64,000 bases of DNA. Source: Okeania sp. KiyG1. GTDB lineage: Bacteria; Cyanobacteriota; Cyanobacteriia; Cyanobacteriales; Microcoleaceae. The notes under the pieces are model-generated. The model was given only the letters and a program-made list of their open reading frames with translations, had not been told where the DNA came from and ran no database searches. The DNA lies in assembly GCF_014132355.1 (NCBI RefSeq), contig NZ_BLZO01000094.1:149832-213831 (forward strand). The letters are read 5' to 3'. This document shows, piece by piece, positions 44,178 through 54,141 of the stretch. Positions within the stretch are counted from its first letter, which is position 1; the number at the start of each line of letters is the position of its first letter. The translations under genes and the position numbers were made by a program.

Positions 44178-46961
44178 TTAATTAGACTGTAATTGTGCAT
44201 TCAAAGTTTTCACAATTCGATCGCGTATTTCCTCCAAATGTGCGATAGTATAGTCGTCCATTTTCTTGCCCCTCTTTTTAATTATCTTCTCCAAATCTTT
44301 ATCCAGTTGTCGCAATTCATACCAAGCTAAACTCCGAGCATCTTCAGGTACAGTACGATTACGCAATACCATTGAAATTAGCAGATTTAGATGTTCCCGT
44401 TGCAGGGAGCGACGCATACTAGAAATCTCAACTTCTCTACCACTAGACTCTAGAACTTCCGTCCAGATACTATTTTGCAGAGTCTCAAAAAGTTCCGGTA
44501 ATTTCAAAGCATTATCTGGCGTTGTCTTCAACTCCAAATCTCGTAGACGAGTCAAACGAATATTAGAAAGGAGCGATCGTAAAACTATCCGCTGCAAAAA
44601 CAAAATATTATCTTGAATAGAATAGTCTAAAGGAAACAACCAACCATAGCTTCCCCAATGTCGCCAACGTGACGGTGCTAACTTATTCAGTAAATCTGGT
44701 GCAAACTGAAACGCATCTTCAGCAAAAATATATTTATCTATAATTTCTAATGCTTGGCGTTGTTGCTCTACAGATATAGGTTCAAATGGTAATCGCCCAT
44801 TAGTATTTTTTGTACTCTCCCGATTAAATGACTGACCGCCTACATACAAAGTAGTATCCATTATTTGCTGGATATAATAGAAGAAGACCGTATCAAACAT
44901 TGCCCTGATTTCGCTATAACTTTCATCATTTTGAGGAACGCGCTTTTCTAAACTTTCCCAAATATTCCGGGCGTTATCCAGTTGCCACTGGGAATAAATT
45001 AATGTATTGCTACTGAGGTCAAATGTATTTGCTGCAGGGTCAATACCATCAGTATCTTCATCTGTAGCATAAGATAATTCTGGTTGAGATGCTCGTCTGG
45101 CAATTTCTTGTAAGAATCCTTTTTCACTTATATAGCTAGTCGTGTCACTAGGTGTATAACCGTATTCAATTGCCCAATCATCATAAGGACCGACTACAGT
45201 GGGAAAATAGTCTCCTTGTATTGTTCCCTGTGGAGCTATATTAACTGGTACATAATCCATTACAGATGCTACTAACCCTTTTGTTTGAGTAATAGTTGTA
45301 TCGTTCAATTGTTCTGGTTCGAGCATTGTACTACCGTGGAAATTATGTCTCAGACCAAGAGTATGTCCAACTTCGTGAGCAGTAAGATATTTTAAATATT
45401 GATTTACATACCTATCTATTTCTGTACTGTGGGGTCTGATGTTTTGCAAAGCATCCATTGCCACCGCCCCTATTGCCAACTGCTGAGATGATTCCCAATC
45501 AAAACAAAGATGTTCTGATAAGTGAGAGTTTGATAATGACGACTTCCGAAAAGATTGATATTTTGCTTGTAGAGATTGAGGAAGAATAGATTCTATACTG
45601 TTATTTGAAGTATTAGCTTCCGTCTCAGTTTTCAGATTTCCTAAATAGCGAGAATACATATCTAATACGCAGGGATTGTAACTTTTTCCATCCTTGGTTT
45701 GAAAAGCTTCAGCCAGAGATTGATTTTGTACAATTATACTGCCTACTCCGCCATATTTAATACTCCTAATAATTCCTGCATTGAGAATAATATCTGCATC
45801 TAAAATTTGCCCTGTTAATGGATTGACACGGGAAGGCCCTATACCTGCAAGCCAAGAGTCAAAAATAGTAGACCAACGAATTGTATTGTAACGAATATCG
45901 GCCGGGTCCCAAGTAGCATCATCTGGCATTTGTTTGGCTTGAATCGCATTAACAAATCCTGCTTTTTCAAAAGCTTTATTCCACATTAATATTCCTTCTC
46001 GAATGGCATCACGATATTCGATTGGTACTGTATTTTCTATCCAGAAAGTTATCGGTTCTAGAGGGGCCGATAAAGGTGCGCTAGGAATTTGTTTTTCCAG
46101 ATGCCATCTATTAATATAACGAACAAATGGTTCACGACGATTATTGTTAGAAATATCTTTATAAGCACTAATAAAATAACCTACTCTTTCATCGGCTAAT
46201 CGGGGAATATAACCATTATTTCTTGGTAATTCTGAAAAACTATAGCGAACTTTGAGGTTAAAAGCACGGCTATCTGGCAAAGATTCTAAATATACTGTAT
46301 TATCTTCGTTTAAAATACCATAAACTGACTCCAGTTCTATGTTTAAAGGAAATGCTTTAGCATCACTAATATAAGACTTTGTTCGATCTATTGAGTAGTC
46401 ATCAGGTAAAGCTTCTTCTAGTGATGGTAAATTCATTTCTCCTATTAATAAATTCTCTAAATCAATCAACAATGTTTTTCTTTGAGGATGAGTTGCTTCA
46501 ATAGACAGAGAATATAAAACTGAGTCACTAAAAGAACGTTTAATTGAACGAGCTTGAGGGTCTAATTCATTAGTCCGAAAATTGATATTAGGTAGCACAA
46601 ATTGAATATCATCTTGATGTTGGCGCAACTGAAAGATAAAATCACCCAATGGTAAACCACTAATTAAACCTGCCTCGCCAATACCTGATTCTAAAGTAAT
46701 TACAGAAAGGAAGTTTTTATTAAGTTGTTCTGGTTTGACTTCCATTAATGTTTTACCTGTTTCTTCATCCCGATAAATGGTAAACATTCCTTCTAGTTTT
46801 TCAAATCCATCAATTAATTTTTCATAAGAATCATCTATTTCTGTGGAACTAATAATTTGTTGTGGGTTTGCTGAAATCTTTGTTGTTGAAGCTCTAGTTG
46901 TAGGAATGATAAATATAACCAGTAGAAATGATAAACAAAATAATAGTAATATGCTCTTCAA
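44178..46961 (-). CDS. Zinc-dependent metalloprotease, DUF5117/DUF5118 (metzincin-like)
   Basis: 927 residues. A signal peptide at 1-25 (LLLFCLSFLLVIFIIPTTRA) indicates export. The N-terminal ~300 residues fit the DUF5118/DUF5117 region. The catalytic helix HEVGHTLGLRHNF (near residue 529) is the full metzincin HExxHxxGxxH zinc motif, with a downstream Met-turn candidate SVMDYVPVN about 30 residues later. A long helical C-terminal part follows. All zinc ligands are present, so it is probably active outside the cytoplasm. Substrate is unknown. It is transcribed alone, with a long MITE-filled gap beyond its stop. Confidence 0.92.
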   Translation of the reverse strand: MKSILLLFCLSFLLVIFIIPTTRASTTKISANPQQIISSTEIDDSYEKLIDGFEKLEGMFTIYRDEETGKTLMEVKPEQLNKNFLSVITLESGIGEAGLISGLPLGDFIFQLRQHQDDIQFVLPNINFRTNELDPQARSIKRSFSDSVLYSLSIEATHPQRKTLLIDLENLLIGEMNLPSLEEALPDDYSIDRTKSYISDAKAFPLNIELESVYGILNEDNTVYLESLPDSRAFNLKVRYSFSELPRNNGYIPRLADERVGYFISAYKDISNNNRREPFVRYINRWHLEKQIPSAPLSAPLEPITFWIENTVPIEYRDAIREGILMWNKAFEKAGFVNAIQAKQMPDDATWDPADIRYNTIRWSTIFDSWLAGIGPSRVNPLTGQILDADIILNAGIIRSIKYGGVGSIIVQNQSLAEAFQTKDGKSYNPCVLDMYSRYLGNLKTETEANTSNNSIESILPQSLQAKYQSFRKSSLSNSHLSEHLCFDWESSQQLAIGAVAMDALQNIRPHSTEIDRYVNQYLKYLTAHEVGHTLGLRHNFHGSTMLEPEQLNDTTITQTKGLVASVMDYVPVNIAPQGTIQGDYFPTVVGPYDDWAIEYGYTPSDTTSYISEKGFLQEIARRASQPELSYATDEDTDGIDPAANTFDLSSNTLIYSQWQLDNARNIWESLEKRVPQNDESYSEIRAMFDTVFFYYIQQIMDTTLYVGGQSFNRESTKNTNGRLPFEPISVEQQRQALEIIDKYIFAEDAFQFAPDLLNKLAPSRWRHWGSYGWLFPLDYSIQDNILFLQRIVLRSLLSNIRLTRLRDLELKTTPDNALKLPELFETLQNSIWTEVLESSGREVEISSMRRSLQREHLNLLISMVLRNRTVPEDARSLAWYELRQLDKDLEKIIKKRGKKMDDYTIAHLEEIRDRIVKTLNAQLQSN

Positions 46962-47682
46962 GAATTTAGAATGTAGAATTAAGAATTTAGAATTTAGAAT
47001 TACCTCTTCTTATAAATAAGAGGATTGGATCAAAGGATTTTTTTCTTCCCTACGGGAAGCTCCGCTTTTAATGTTGCGTAGCAAAACGACCGCTTTTTTT
47101 TCCATGAATGGAGAGGCTTTATACCTAAATTTTTCGGTAATTTTAATTATTTTTTGCGAAATTATTTTGCCTATACAGTTTTTCTGTTTATGGGTTTTAT
47201 TTTGACCGATCGTCCACATAATTAATTAAAGAATAAGGAAGAAATATAGTGCGATGAGCAAATATTAAGACATTCATAACTAATAGTAATTTTTGTGATT
47301 TTTGTCCACTTTACTTAGTTTTATGAATTCAAGATCCTTTTTCTCTATGATAATCCGAAAATTGATCTACTGCCAATATTACGGATAAGTATAGTGGGAC
47401 TTACAGAACTTTTAGGTGCTGAAACCCTATTGCCTGTTATACCAACTCCCACAAGTCATACTATACTTAGACAGCACTTCAGTTATTAAGTAATTAACAC
47501 AGTTTGAATTACCTTTTTGCTAATTTGAGTTAATTTAATGTTAATTATTCTTATTTTTACTTCTCCTCCACTCCCTTAGTTCCCTACTTCCCTGCTCAAC
47601 AAAATGTAGAAAAGTTTTTGAGAAATGGTATTATTTCCCCCTATTCCCTATTCCCTCTTTTGGAGGAGATGTCTAATTCAAA
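46962..47682. other. Intergenic region with truncated MITE family 3
   Basis: A TTTAGAA tandem repeat (46969-47000) precedes the family 3 relative (to about 47142, ending TTCGGTAATT and including CTCCGCTTTTAATGTTGCG). The remainder is AT-rich with no recognised gene. Minus-strand promoters for the protease upstream region were not assigned. Confidence 0.55.
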
Positions 47683-49104
47683 TTACAACCAACCATTCCA
47701 AGGACTAACCTTAAGTATACCTGTTGGAGTCATTACCACCCGGAATAGTGCAAAAGATTGTTTCTGTGTTACAATTTCAGAATTAGTATTACTTAATAGC
47801 TTAGGTAAAGGCGTTTGCCCTGTATAATCTTGAGCAGATTGATTTATAGATTCAAAACTAACTATTGCTCCATCCTCATTTACTTTCACCCGAAATACCA
47901 AATCTTCATACCAATTAGGAGTCTGTTGCCAACTTTGGTCAATTTTGTCATACAGCTTTTGGTTTAACCTCTCTAACTTAGCTATATCAGTAATCTCTGA
48001 AACAATAACTATCTCTGCTTCTTTCTTCACAACAGATGCTTGAGTTGCATTCTCTAACTCGTGACTACTCAAACCAGATACAGACCACAATTTAATAGTC
48101 CCATCAGCACTACCACTAGCAAGAGTTTTCCGATCAGGATTAAACTGTAAAGACCAAACTGCTTGAGAATGACCAGTCAAGGTTTCCAGTAGTTCTTCTG
48201 TATATATCTCCCACAGATGAATATTTCTATCGTAACCACCACTAGCAAGAGTTTTGCTATCAGAGTTAAAAGCAACAGACAAAACTGCTTGAGAATGCTC
48301 CTCAAAAATGCTTTGTAGCTGACCAGTATCTACTTGCCATAACTTAACAGTTCGGTCAGTACCCCCACTTGCCAAAAATTTACCATCTGGACTAAAAGCG
48401 ATCGCCCAAATTCTGTTTGTATGTGCTGCCAAGGAATGGAGTTGCTTACCCGTATGTAACTGCAAAGTCTTGATTTGACCATTCTGAGAACCACTGGCAA
48501 GTATCTTTCCATCAGGACTAAAAGCTAGAGCAGTTATAGGAGCTGAATGTTGAAAGCTACTCTCAATAGAACCAGTTTTGAGATTCCATAACTTAATCAT
48601 GCCATCATAACTACCACTAGCAAGAGTCTGACCATCAGGACTAATAGCTATAGCTTTGACATCATCGATATGGTCTGCAAGAGTTTGGATGAGAGTACCA
48701 TTTGTTAGATCCCAAAGTTTAATGCGGTTATCCCAACTACTACTAGCAAGAATTTTTCCATCTGGAGTAATAGCAATAGATTCAATAGCGTCAGCATGAG
48801 CATTTATGTTATGAAGTAACTGATTATTGTTTAAATTCCAAATTTTTATGACACCACCATAACTACCACTAGCTAAAGTTTGACCATCAGGGGTAATAGC
48901 AACTGTATAAACCCATCCCAGATTTTGGGCAATAGTTTTCTCAGGTTGGGTTTTTGTTTGTGTTTTCTGAAGAAAATTGTTGGTTGATATTAATCGGGAA
49001 TGCCATAACCCCAAACCTCCTGTTCCTGTGACAATAGTTAATACTAGGGTTGTAGAGTATTTACGCCAAAAAGGTGTGTAAAGTATAGATTTTAATCCTA
49101 TCAT
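47683..49104 (-). CDS. WD40 repeat protein with N-terminal membrane anchor
   Basis: 473 residues. A hydrophobic segment near residues 15-33 (STTLVLTIVTGTGGLGLW) acts as a signal anchor. Seven WD40 repeats (about 65-350; typical unit AIAFSPDGKFLASGGTDRTV followed by KLW) form one complete beta-propeller, a protein-binding platform. The last ~110 residues are a separate conserved tail (RLNQKLYDKIDQSWQQTP, VFRVKVNEDGAIVSFES) likely on the same side as the propeller. There is no catalytic domain. Cyanobacteria have many such proteins; the partner is unknown. Confidence 0.9.
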   Translation of the reverse strand: MIGLKSILYTPFWRKYSTTLVLTIVTGTGGLGLWHSRLISTNNFLQKTQTKTQPEKTIAQNLGWVYTVAITPDGQTLASGSYGGVIKIWNLNNNQLLHNINAHADAIESIAITPDGKILASSSWDNRIKLWDLTNGTLIQTLADHIDDVKAIAISPDGQTLASGSYDGMIKLWNLKTGSIESSFQHSAPITALAFSPDGKILASGSQNGQIKTLQLHTGKQLHSLAAHTNRIWAIAFSPDGKFLASGGTDRTVKLWQVDTGQLQSIFEEHSQAVLSVAFNSDSKTLASGGYDRNIHLWEIYTEELLETLTGHSQAVWSLQFNPDRKTLASGSADGTIKLWSVSGLSSHELENATQASVVKKEAEIVIVSEITDIAKLERLNQKLYDKIDQSWQQTPNWYEDLVFRVKVNEDGAIVSFESINQSAQDYTGQTPLPKLLSNTNSEIVTQKQSFALFRVVMTPTGILKVSPWNGWL

Positions 49105-49461
49105 TGTTCAGTTGTCCTCTCAAAAATATCAAAATAACTAATAATTAATAGTTGAAGTTTAGGTTTAATATTTTACATTTCAAGATTTTTTATTCATTTT
49201 AAAATATGCCATTATTAATTATTAATTGTTAATTGCTTAATACTCTTAATTTTTGACAATTTATCGCAATTTGCGCTAGCATTTTTACAAATTGCAGGAA
49301 TTGTCCAATAGCTAAAAGTCTTATATGATTCCTACGGAATGCTTGCGCAAACGGTTTTTTATTCCCCCTATTGCCTGTTACCTGTTGCCTGTTGCCTGTT
49401 GCCTGTTGCCTGCGCGCAGCGCTATATTGCGCAAACGGTTTTTTATTCCCCTTATTGCCTG
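49105..49461. other. Intergenic region with duplicated repeat block
   Basis: A block of GCGCAAACGGTTTTTTATTC, then CCTGTTGCCTGTTGCC units, then GCGCGCAGCGCTATAT occurs twice in tandem (about 49344-49429 and 49430-49512). The second copy overlaps the 3' end of the next gene. Frames through it are repeat-generated. A TTAATTATTAATTG tract lies near 49214. No other gene. Confidence 0.7.
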
Positions 49462-50007
49462 TTACCTGTTGCCTGTTGCCTGTTGCCTGTTCCCTGCGCG
49501 CAGCGCTATATTTTGATGTTCTCTCATTTTTCTCACAATAAACAAAACTGTTATAGTTGTAATTCCCACAATTCCCAATGGAGTAAGATAACTCCAATGA
49601 CCCCACATTTTGTCAATGACGTGCCAGACTAGGAGAAACATTGCTAGATAAGTTAGTTCATGTAATTTCTTCCAATTTTTCTTCAACTTTTTCACGCTCC
49701 AATTATTAGAAGTAATTGTTAGTAGGGTAAAAATAATGAAAGTTACAACTCCTTGTACATATATCCAATAAGTTTGAAGAGCGAAAAAATCAAAGTTTCT
49801 TTTACGAACTAATAAAACTCCGTGACCAAGAGCAAATAAAAAGGCAATGACACCAATTTGACGACGATACTTCAGCAAAAATTTGGGAATTTCAGTTTTT
49901 TTAGTTCTGGGGAAAACAACTCTCAAAGTTGTTGGTAATAAAGTAATGATGTAGGAAATTAATGCGAAGAAACCTAAGTAATTAGCAAGTGGTGATGTAT
50001 CTAACAT
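49462..50007 (-). CDS. Ferric reductase-like transmembrane protein
   Basis: 181 residues with four or five membrane helices (about 8-28, 47-65, 83-103, 118-136, 141-157). Conserved histidines in ALGHGVLL and LTYLAMFLLVWHVIDKMW are placed like the haem ligands of the ferric reductase-like/MsrQ/NOX membrane domain. There is no FAD/NAD(P)H domain. It may move electrons across the membrane, as MsrQ does for MsrP, but no MsrP gene is adjacent. The last ~12 residues (GNRQQATGNR) are encoded by the CCTGTTGC repeat, so the C-terminus has been altered by repeat growth. Confidence 0.8.
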   Translation of the reverse strand: MLDTSPLANYLGFFALISYIITLLPTTLRVVFPRTKKTEIPKFLLKYRRQIGVIAFLFALGHGVLLVRKRNFDFFALQTYWIYVQGVVTFIIFTLLTITSNNWSVKKLKKNWKKLHELTYLAMFLLVWHVIDKMWGHWSYLTPLGIVGITTITVLFIVRKMREHQNIALRAGNRQQATGNR

Positions 50008-50115
50008 AATTAATAATTAATAATTGACAATGAGAACTTCTGGCTTCTTCTTTGAAAAAGGAATCAAAGAAAGTTTTTAAAGAAGCGGTCAGCAGTCAGC
50101 AATCAATAGGATCAT

Positions 50116-50168
50116 CCAGTAAACCGTTCCAAAATTTCCGCACCTGCTGCACTGAAGGTACTGTGACT
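50116..50168 (-). pseudogene. Haloperoxidase gene fragment joined to a MITE end
   Basis: On the minus strand it encodes SHSTFSAAGAEILERFTG, the same as the active-site region of the haloperoxidase gene at about 52785-52838, with only a few base differences. It directly abuts a family 1 MITE piece (50169-50290, GGATAATTAGTGATAAAAAA ... CAACCGGACATGATAT). The rest of 50008-50348 is non-coding. Confidence 0.75.
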
Positions 50169-50348
50169 GGATAATTAGTGATAAAAAAATTTTGTTTGTA
50201 GTTTTGCTTGAGCAACTGAAATATCTATCTTCTTGCTCAAGCCCAACTACGAAGCTCTAATTATAGCTATTCAACCGGACATGATATTATACTCTGTCCG
50301 CATAATAGCACAATCAAAAAACTTATCCTCTGCAAATTTCCCTACTGC

Positions 50349-51950
50349 CTAATCTCCTAGTAGACATGACTGTAGCTTGGCAAAAACTGAAGCATAGTCA
50401 TCATTTCTTTCTGGTAAAGCATTCTCAACAGAAAGTGCTTTAGGCCAACGGTATTGATAGTATCCCATCGTCCTTAATTCTGTTGCTAGACGCTCAAAGC
50501 ACTTTCTTGCCTGTTCATCTTGACCAGGAACTTCGCGGTCGTAAACTAAAGATGTCATTACATACATTTCTCTCCTGTTAACACCGTCCAAAACAATCAT
50601 TGGCTCAAACCCGTAATCATTAAAAAAGTGTTCAATAACAGGAACAATAGTAAGTGCATCGCTACCAGAAGCAGGTGCTGTCACAGCTAGCCAGATAAAA
50701 CCACATCGGTCTCGGTCTAGATCCATAATTTCTGGAATTGAATAGCGTTTACGCCAATAGCTAATAGGAATGCTGCCCTGAACAGGAATTCCAGCAAAAG
50801 TCAAGAGACGACCTTTAAGTAGCTTATGAGTCAATTCAGGAATTTCTAGATTCCTATTCCAACGCAATCTTTTAATTTGAGACTGGTCTACAGTAAACGA
50901 TTTCAATCGACTTACTTTATTATTGAGGGCTTCGTGAATATCTGCTTTCATTGCTTCAGCGTGCCTCAAAGTAGGAGAATAGACAGCAAACACTCCATTA
51001 TAAACTCCTGACCAGCCAGGGATTTGTTGTTGGCGTAAGAGTTTCAGCATCAGCTGGCGCTCTAGAGTTCTTTGTGCATAAGCTTCTTGCCAAGGAAATT
51101 GACTGACTTCTGCCAGAATTCGGTAGCCATGCAACAGTATCCAGTTACTTTCAATTAATCCAGTTTGCTTTAAATTGTGCAATTGGTCAGTTAGCTCACC
51201 TAACTGCTCTTCTTCATCAATGGAAAAATAAAATATTTGTAGGTATGCAGGCAATAACGATAATTCCAACGTCATTTCGGTGACAATTCCTAAATTTGAT
51301 TGCCGAAATAAACCTTTCAAGTCCGGTCCGAGACCATAACGAGATATTCCTGCTGTTGAGGCGTTGGGTAAAGCATCAAATCCAGTTTTGAGTAATTCAC
51401 CAGAGGGTAAAATTGCTTCAAGGGAAATTACATAGTTCCAGCGAATTACATTCAGACCGTTGGCATAACCTGCATCTATAGCATTGCCAATAATGCTGGA
51501 ATAAGGTGAACTTCCTGTGAGAGAGAAGAACAAGTGGGGATAATATGACCGCAAATACTCAAATAACTGCTGCTGAGTTACTCCAGGACCAAGAGTGACG
51601 GTGGCATTTTTACCATCTACCTTAATCTGATTGAGTCTACTCAAATTCATAACCACACTCAAGTTTTCATCAGGAACTTGAGAACCATATCCCCAGTTAT
51701 ATCCCTGACTGACTGGGTGAATATGAATTCCAAATAGTTGAGCAGCTTTGAGACACTCTTGAACCTCTTGCGGTGAACCTGGTTGAATCACGAAACGTAC
51801 TTGTTGTGAAGTTTCAAAAGTTGCTGTCTCTACTGCAGCAATTACATTCTCATTGGTAATTACATATTGATGACCAAGTATTTTTTGACAAAATTCTAGG
51901 TAGTGCCATTTTAGTTTCAGACTGGGATTAGATTGTAAAATCGATACCAT
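50349..51950 (-). CDS. FAD-linked oxidoreductase (BBE/VAO type)
   Basis: 533 residues from ATG 51950, chosen because GGAGAACAACA precedes it; an open extension to 52004 lacks a ribosome site. The N-terminal FAD_binding_4 (PCMH) domain shows VRFVIQPGSPQEVQECLKAA, HPVSQGYNWGYGS, VTLGPGVTQQQLFEYL, and GNAIDAGYANGLN. The C-terminal cap follows. It resembles vanillyl-alcohol oxidase/p-cresol methylhydroxylase-type enzymes that oxidise phenolic or alcohol substrates. No covalent-flavin motif was assigned. Its neighbour is a vanadium haloperoxidase gene, so both may have acted on phenolic natural products; this is inference. Confidence 0.85.
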   Translation of the reverse strand: MVSILQSNPSLKLKWHYLEFCQKILGHQYVITNENVIAAVETATFETSQQVRFVIQPGSPQEVQECLKAAQLFGIHIHPVSQGYNWGYGSQVPDENLSVVMNLSRLNQIKVDGKNATVTLGPGVTQQQLFEYLRSYYPHLFFSLTGSSPYSSIIGNAIDAGYANGLNVIRWNYVISLEAILPSGELLKTGFDALPNASTAGISRYGLGPDLKGLFRQSNLGIVTEMTLELSLLPAYLQIFYFSIDEEEQLGELTDQLHNLKQTGLIESNWILLHGYRILAEVSQFPWQEAYAQRTLERQLMLKLLRQQQIPGWSGVYNGVFAVYSPTLRHAEAMKADIHEALNNKVSRLKSFTVDQSQIKRLRWNRNLEIPELTHKLLKGRLLTFAGIPVQGSIPISYWRKRYSIPEIMDLDRDRCGFIWLAVTAPASGSDALTIVPVIEHFFNDYGFEPMIVLDGVNRREMYVMTSLVYDREVPGQDEQARKCFERLATELRTMGYYQYRWPKALSVENALPERNDDYASVFAKLQSCLLGD

Positions 51951-52106
51951 TGTTGTTCTCCTTATTGCTGAATAGATAAATTCAATTAATGTTAGCTGAA
52001 TCAAAAGATGATTGAGAGAGAATTTTTTACCTTAATTTTGCTATTCTTAATCATTCCTAAAGTTAATCTAGAACTTGATGTTTTAACTGATGATTGATGA
52101 GTGAGT

Positions 52107-54141
52107 TCAACCAAGCTGAATAAAATCATCAACACCAATGAGACTTTCGGAAACTCCTTGTAAATTAATCGAAAGTTGGTCAACTACTAATGCGAGTGTC
52201 ATTACCTATCTGAGAAATAGTCAACTGCTCAAAACTCAGACCATCTTCTAAACCAATGACATCTATTCCATCTTCAAAATCAGTGATAATATTGTCACCA
52301 TAACCAAACCTGAACTCAAACATATCCCCACCTGCTCCACCAGTGAGAATATCATCACCCATTTGACCACCAATAATATCATCTCCTATACCACCATCAA
52401 CTCGATCGTCACCTTTGCCTCCGTGAAGCAAGTCATTACCATCCAAACCTTGGATAATATCATCACCTCTATTTCCGTAAATGAGATTATTTTCAGTGGT
52501 TCCGATTAAATCATCATCATCATTTGCACCGATAATAACATTAGGAGCAATAACTGACTGAGTTCTCTCCCAAACACTTTCCCCTACTTCTCGCCCTAAC
52601 TCCCGACCATTGATATCCCCATCATCAAAATGAATACCACCATAAAGACGAGAAATACCAGCTTCATCAGCAGCGTCACTAAAAGTATCCCACTCTAAGA
52701 CTATAGGTTCAAGAGGTGTCACACCAGGTTCAAAACGAGACTCACCCACCTCAAAACTTATCCCCGCACCAAAATCATCGCTACCAGTAAACCGTTCTAA
52801 AATTTCCGCACCTGCTGCACTGAAAGTACTATGACCAGATACATATTCAGCAAAAGGAGGTGAAGGGTCGCTACCAGGAGTTTGATAAGTGAGAAAATCA
52901 GTTGCCAAAATAGTTTGAGTTCCTTCTCCCGGACCTGCCCAAGCATCAATAGCAAAACCGCCAAGCTCTGGATTAAATTCTCCAATTAAGCCTAGTTCCC
53001 CTAATTCCCTTACTGTGCGTACAGGTCGAGCATAATCATAAAAAGTTTTAGATTCCCAAGCAGCAATACCAGCATCAAATACTGCGTTACCCATAGTTAA
53101 AGAACAGTTTCACATCTTGGTCTAAAGTATGATTATCCCTGGCGGAAACAAATTGTCCGAAAGTCATCCAAGTTCCTGGAGGGAAGGATGTACCACCTCC
53201 ATCTTCCCAAAATTCGGCAACTAATTTTTGCTCGTCTGTCAGGTTAGCACTAAAATCGACAACTCTTTGTGTTTGTTCGATAAATCCAGGATTGATAATA
53301 GTACCCACAATATCGGGAGTAATTTCAACCACAGACTGGTCTGCTAGAGTAATTGTGCGTGCTTCTAAGTCTACTTCACCATCTACCAGTAAAAATGGTT
53401 CTGGTGCTTCTGGTCGTATTTCTTCCAGGGATGTGAGACTAAAGGGTGTGACATTTCCCCACTGAGGTGTTAAGAATGTTTGCATTCCTTGTTCTTCACC
53501 GGGTAAAGCATCAATGGGAACTCTTTCGGGAGTCCACAGCTCAATGTTAGTAGGGTTCTCCAGTGGAGATTCGTGGGTTGATAACCGCTAATGTCAGAAT
53601 AGGGAGTACCGTCACCGTTGGGGTCATTTCCTAGTTGGTTGGAGCCATCATTTCGGCGGAATGTTAATAGTGCTTCGGCGGATACATTACCGATGCCAGC
53701 AGGAGTAGTAGTATCTGTGGTGGTGTTGTTGGGGTCGAAGCCCAATTCCGTCATTACTTCATTGAAAATTTCTACTTGAGTGGGAAAGAGTTCAGATAGT
53801 ACTCGGTAAGCAGAAAAACTCATGGCTTCAGTTTTGTTGGCATCGGTGTTTTCTGACTGAGGACGTTGGAGGTTGTCTCCTAGCTGAGTTGATGTAGCTA
53901 ATGGATCGTAAGCACTCCAAGCATCATAAGTGGCTGTGTGTACGATACCATAAGCACGGGAAGCAACAGTTGGACCAGGGGAAGTATTGATGACTGCTTG
54001 TTGTACTGCTCGGTCCCAGAGTACAGAAATGCTTGGTGAAGCATCTTCTACTGTGACCAGTTGAGTTTCAGGATCGACAGTAAGATTGATATTGTTGTCA
54101 GCATCAGAGATTTGCTGAAATTGTCTGGTAGAGTTACTCAT
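52107..54141 (-). pseudogene. Vanadium-dependent haloperoxidase fused to RTX repeats, frameshifted
   Basis: Start ATG 54141 (MSNSTRQFQQIS). Part 1 (54141 to about 53585) holds the N-terminal haloperoxidase helices. Part 2 (about 53575-53095) contains WTPERVPIDALPGEEQG and FWEDGGGTSFPPGTW. Part 3 (about 53094-52185) has the vanadate-site PPFAEYVSGHSTFSAAG and SRLYGGIHFDDGD motifs, followed by RTX calcium-binding repeats (GNDLLHGGKGDDRVDGGIGD). A fourth frame restores the usual RTX ending (SESLIGVDDFIQLG) to stop at 52107. Frame changes lie near 53578, 53096 and 52188. Each is compatible with a single-base change, so it is either decayed or misread. When intact it would be a secreted bromo/chloroperoxidase. 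Confidence 0.88.

Noticed and set aside
49229-49632. Open frames across the CCTGTTGCC repeats
   Set aside because: Repeat-driven translations in several frames and both strands, with no protein-like segment outside repeats or the ferric-reductase-like gene.
52001-52183. Separate 60-codon gene after the haloperoxidase
   Set aside because: Another frame of the same DNA gives the standard RTX C-terminus, so this is the frameshifted tail of that gene.
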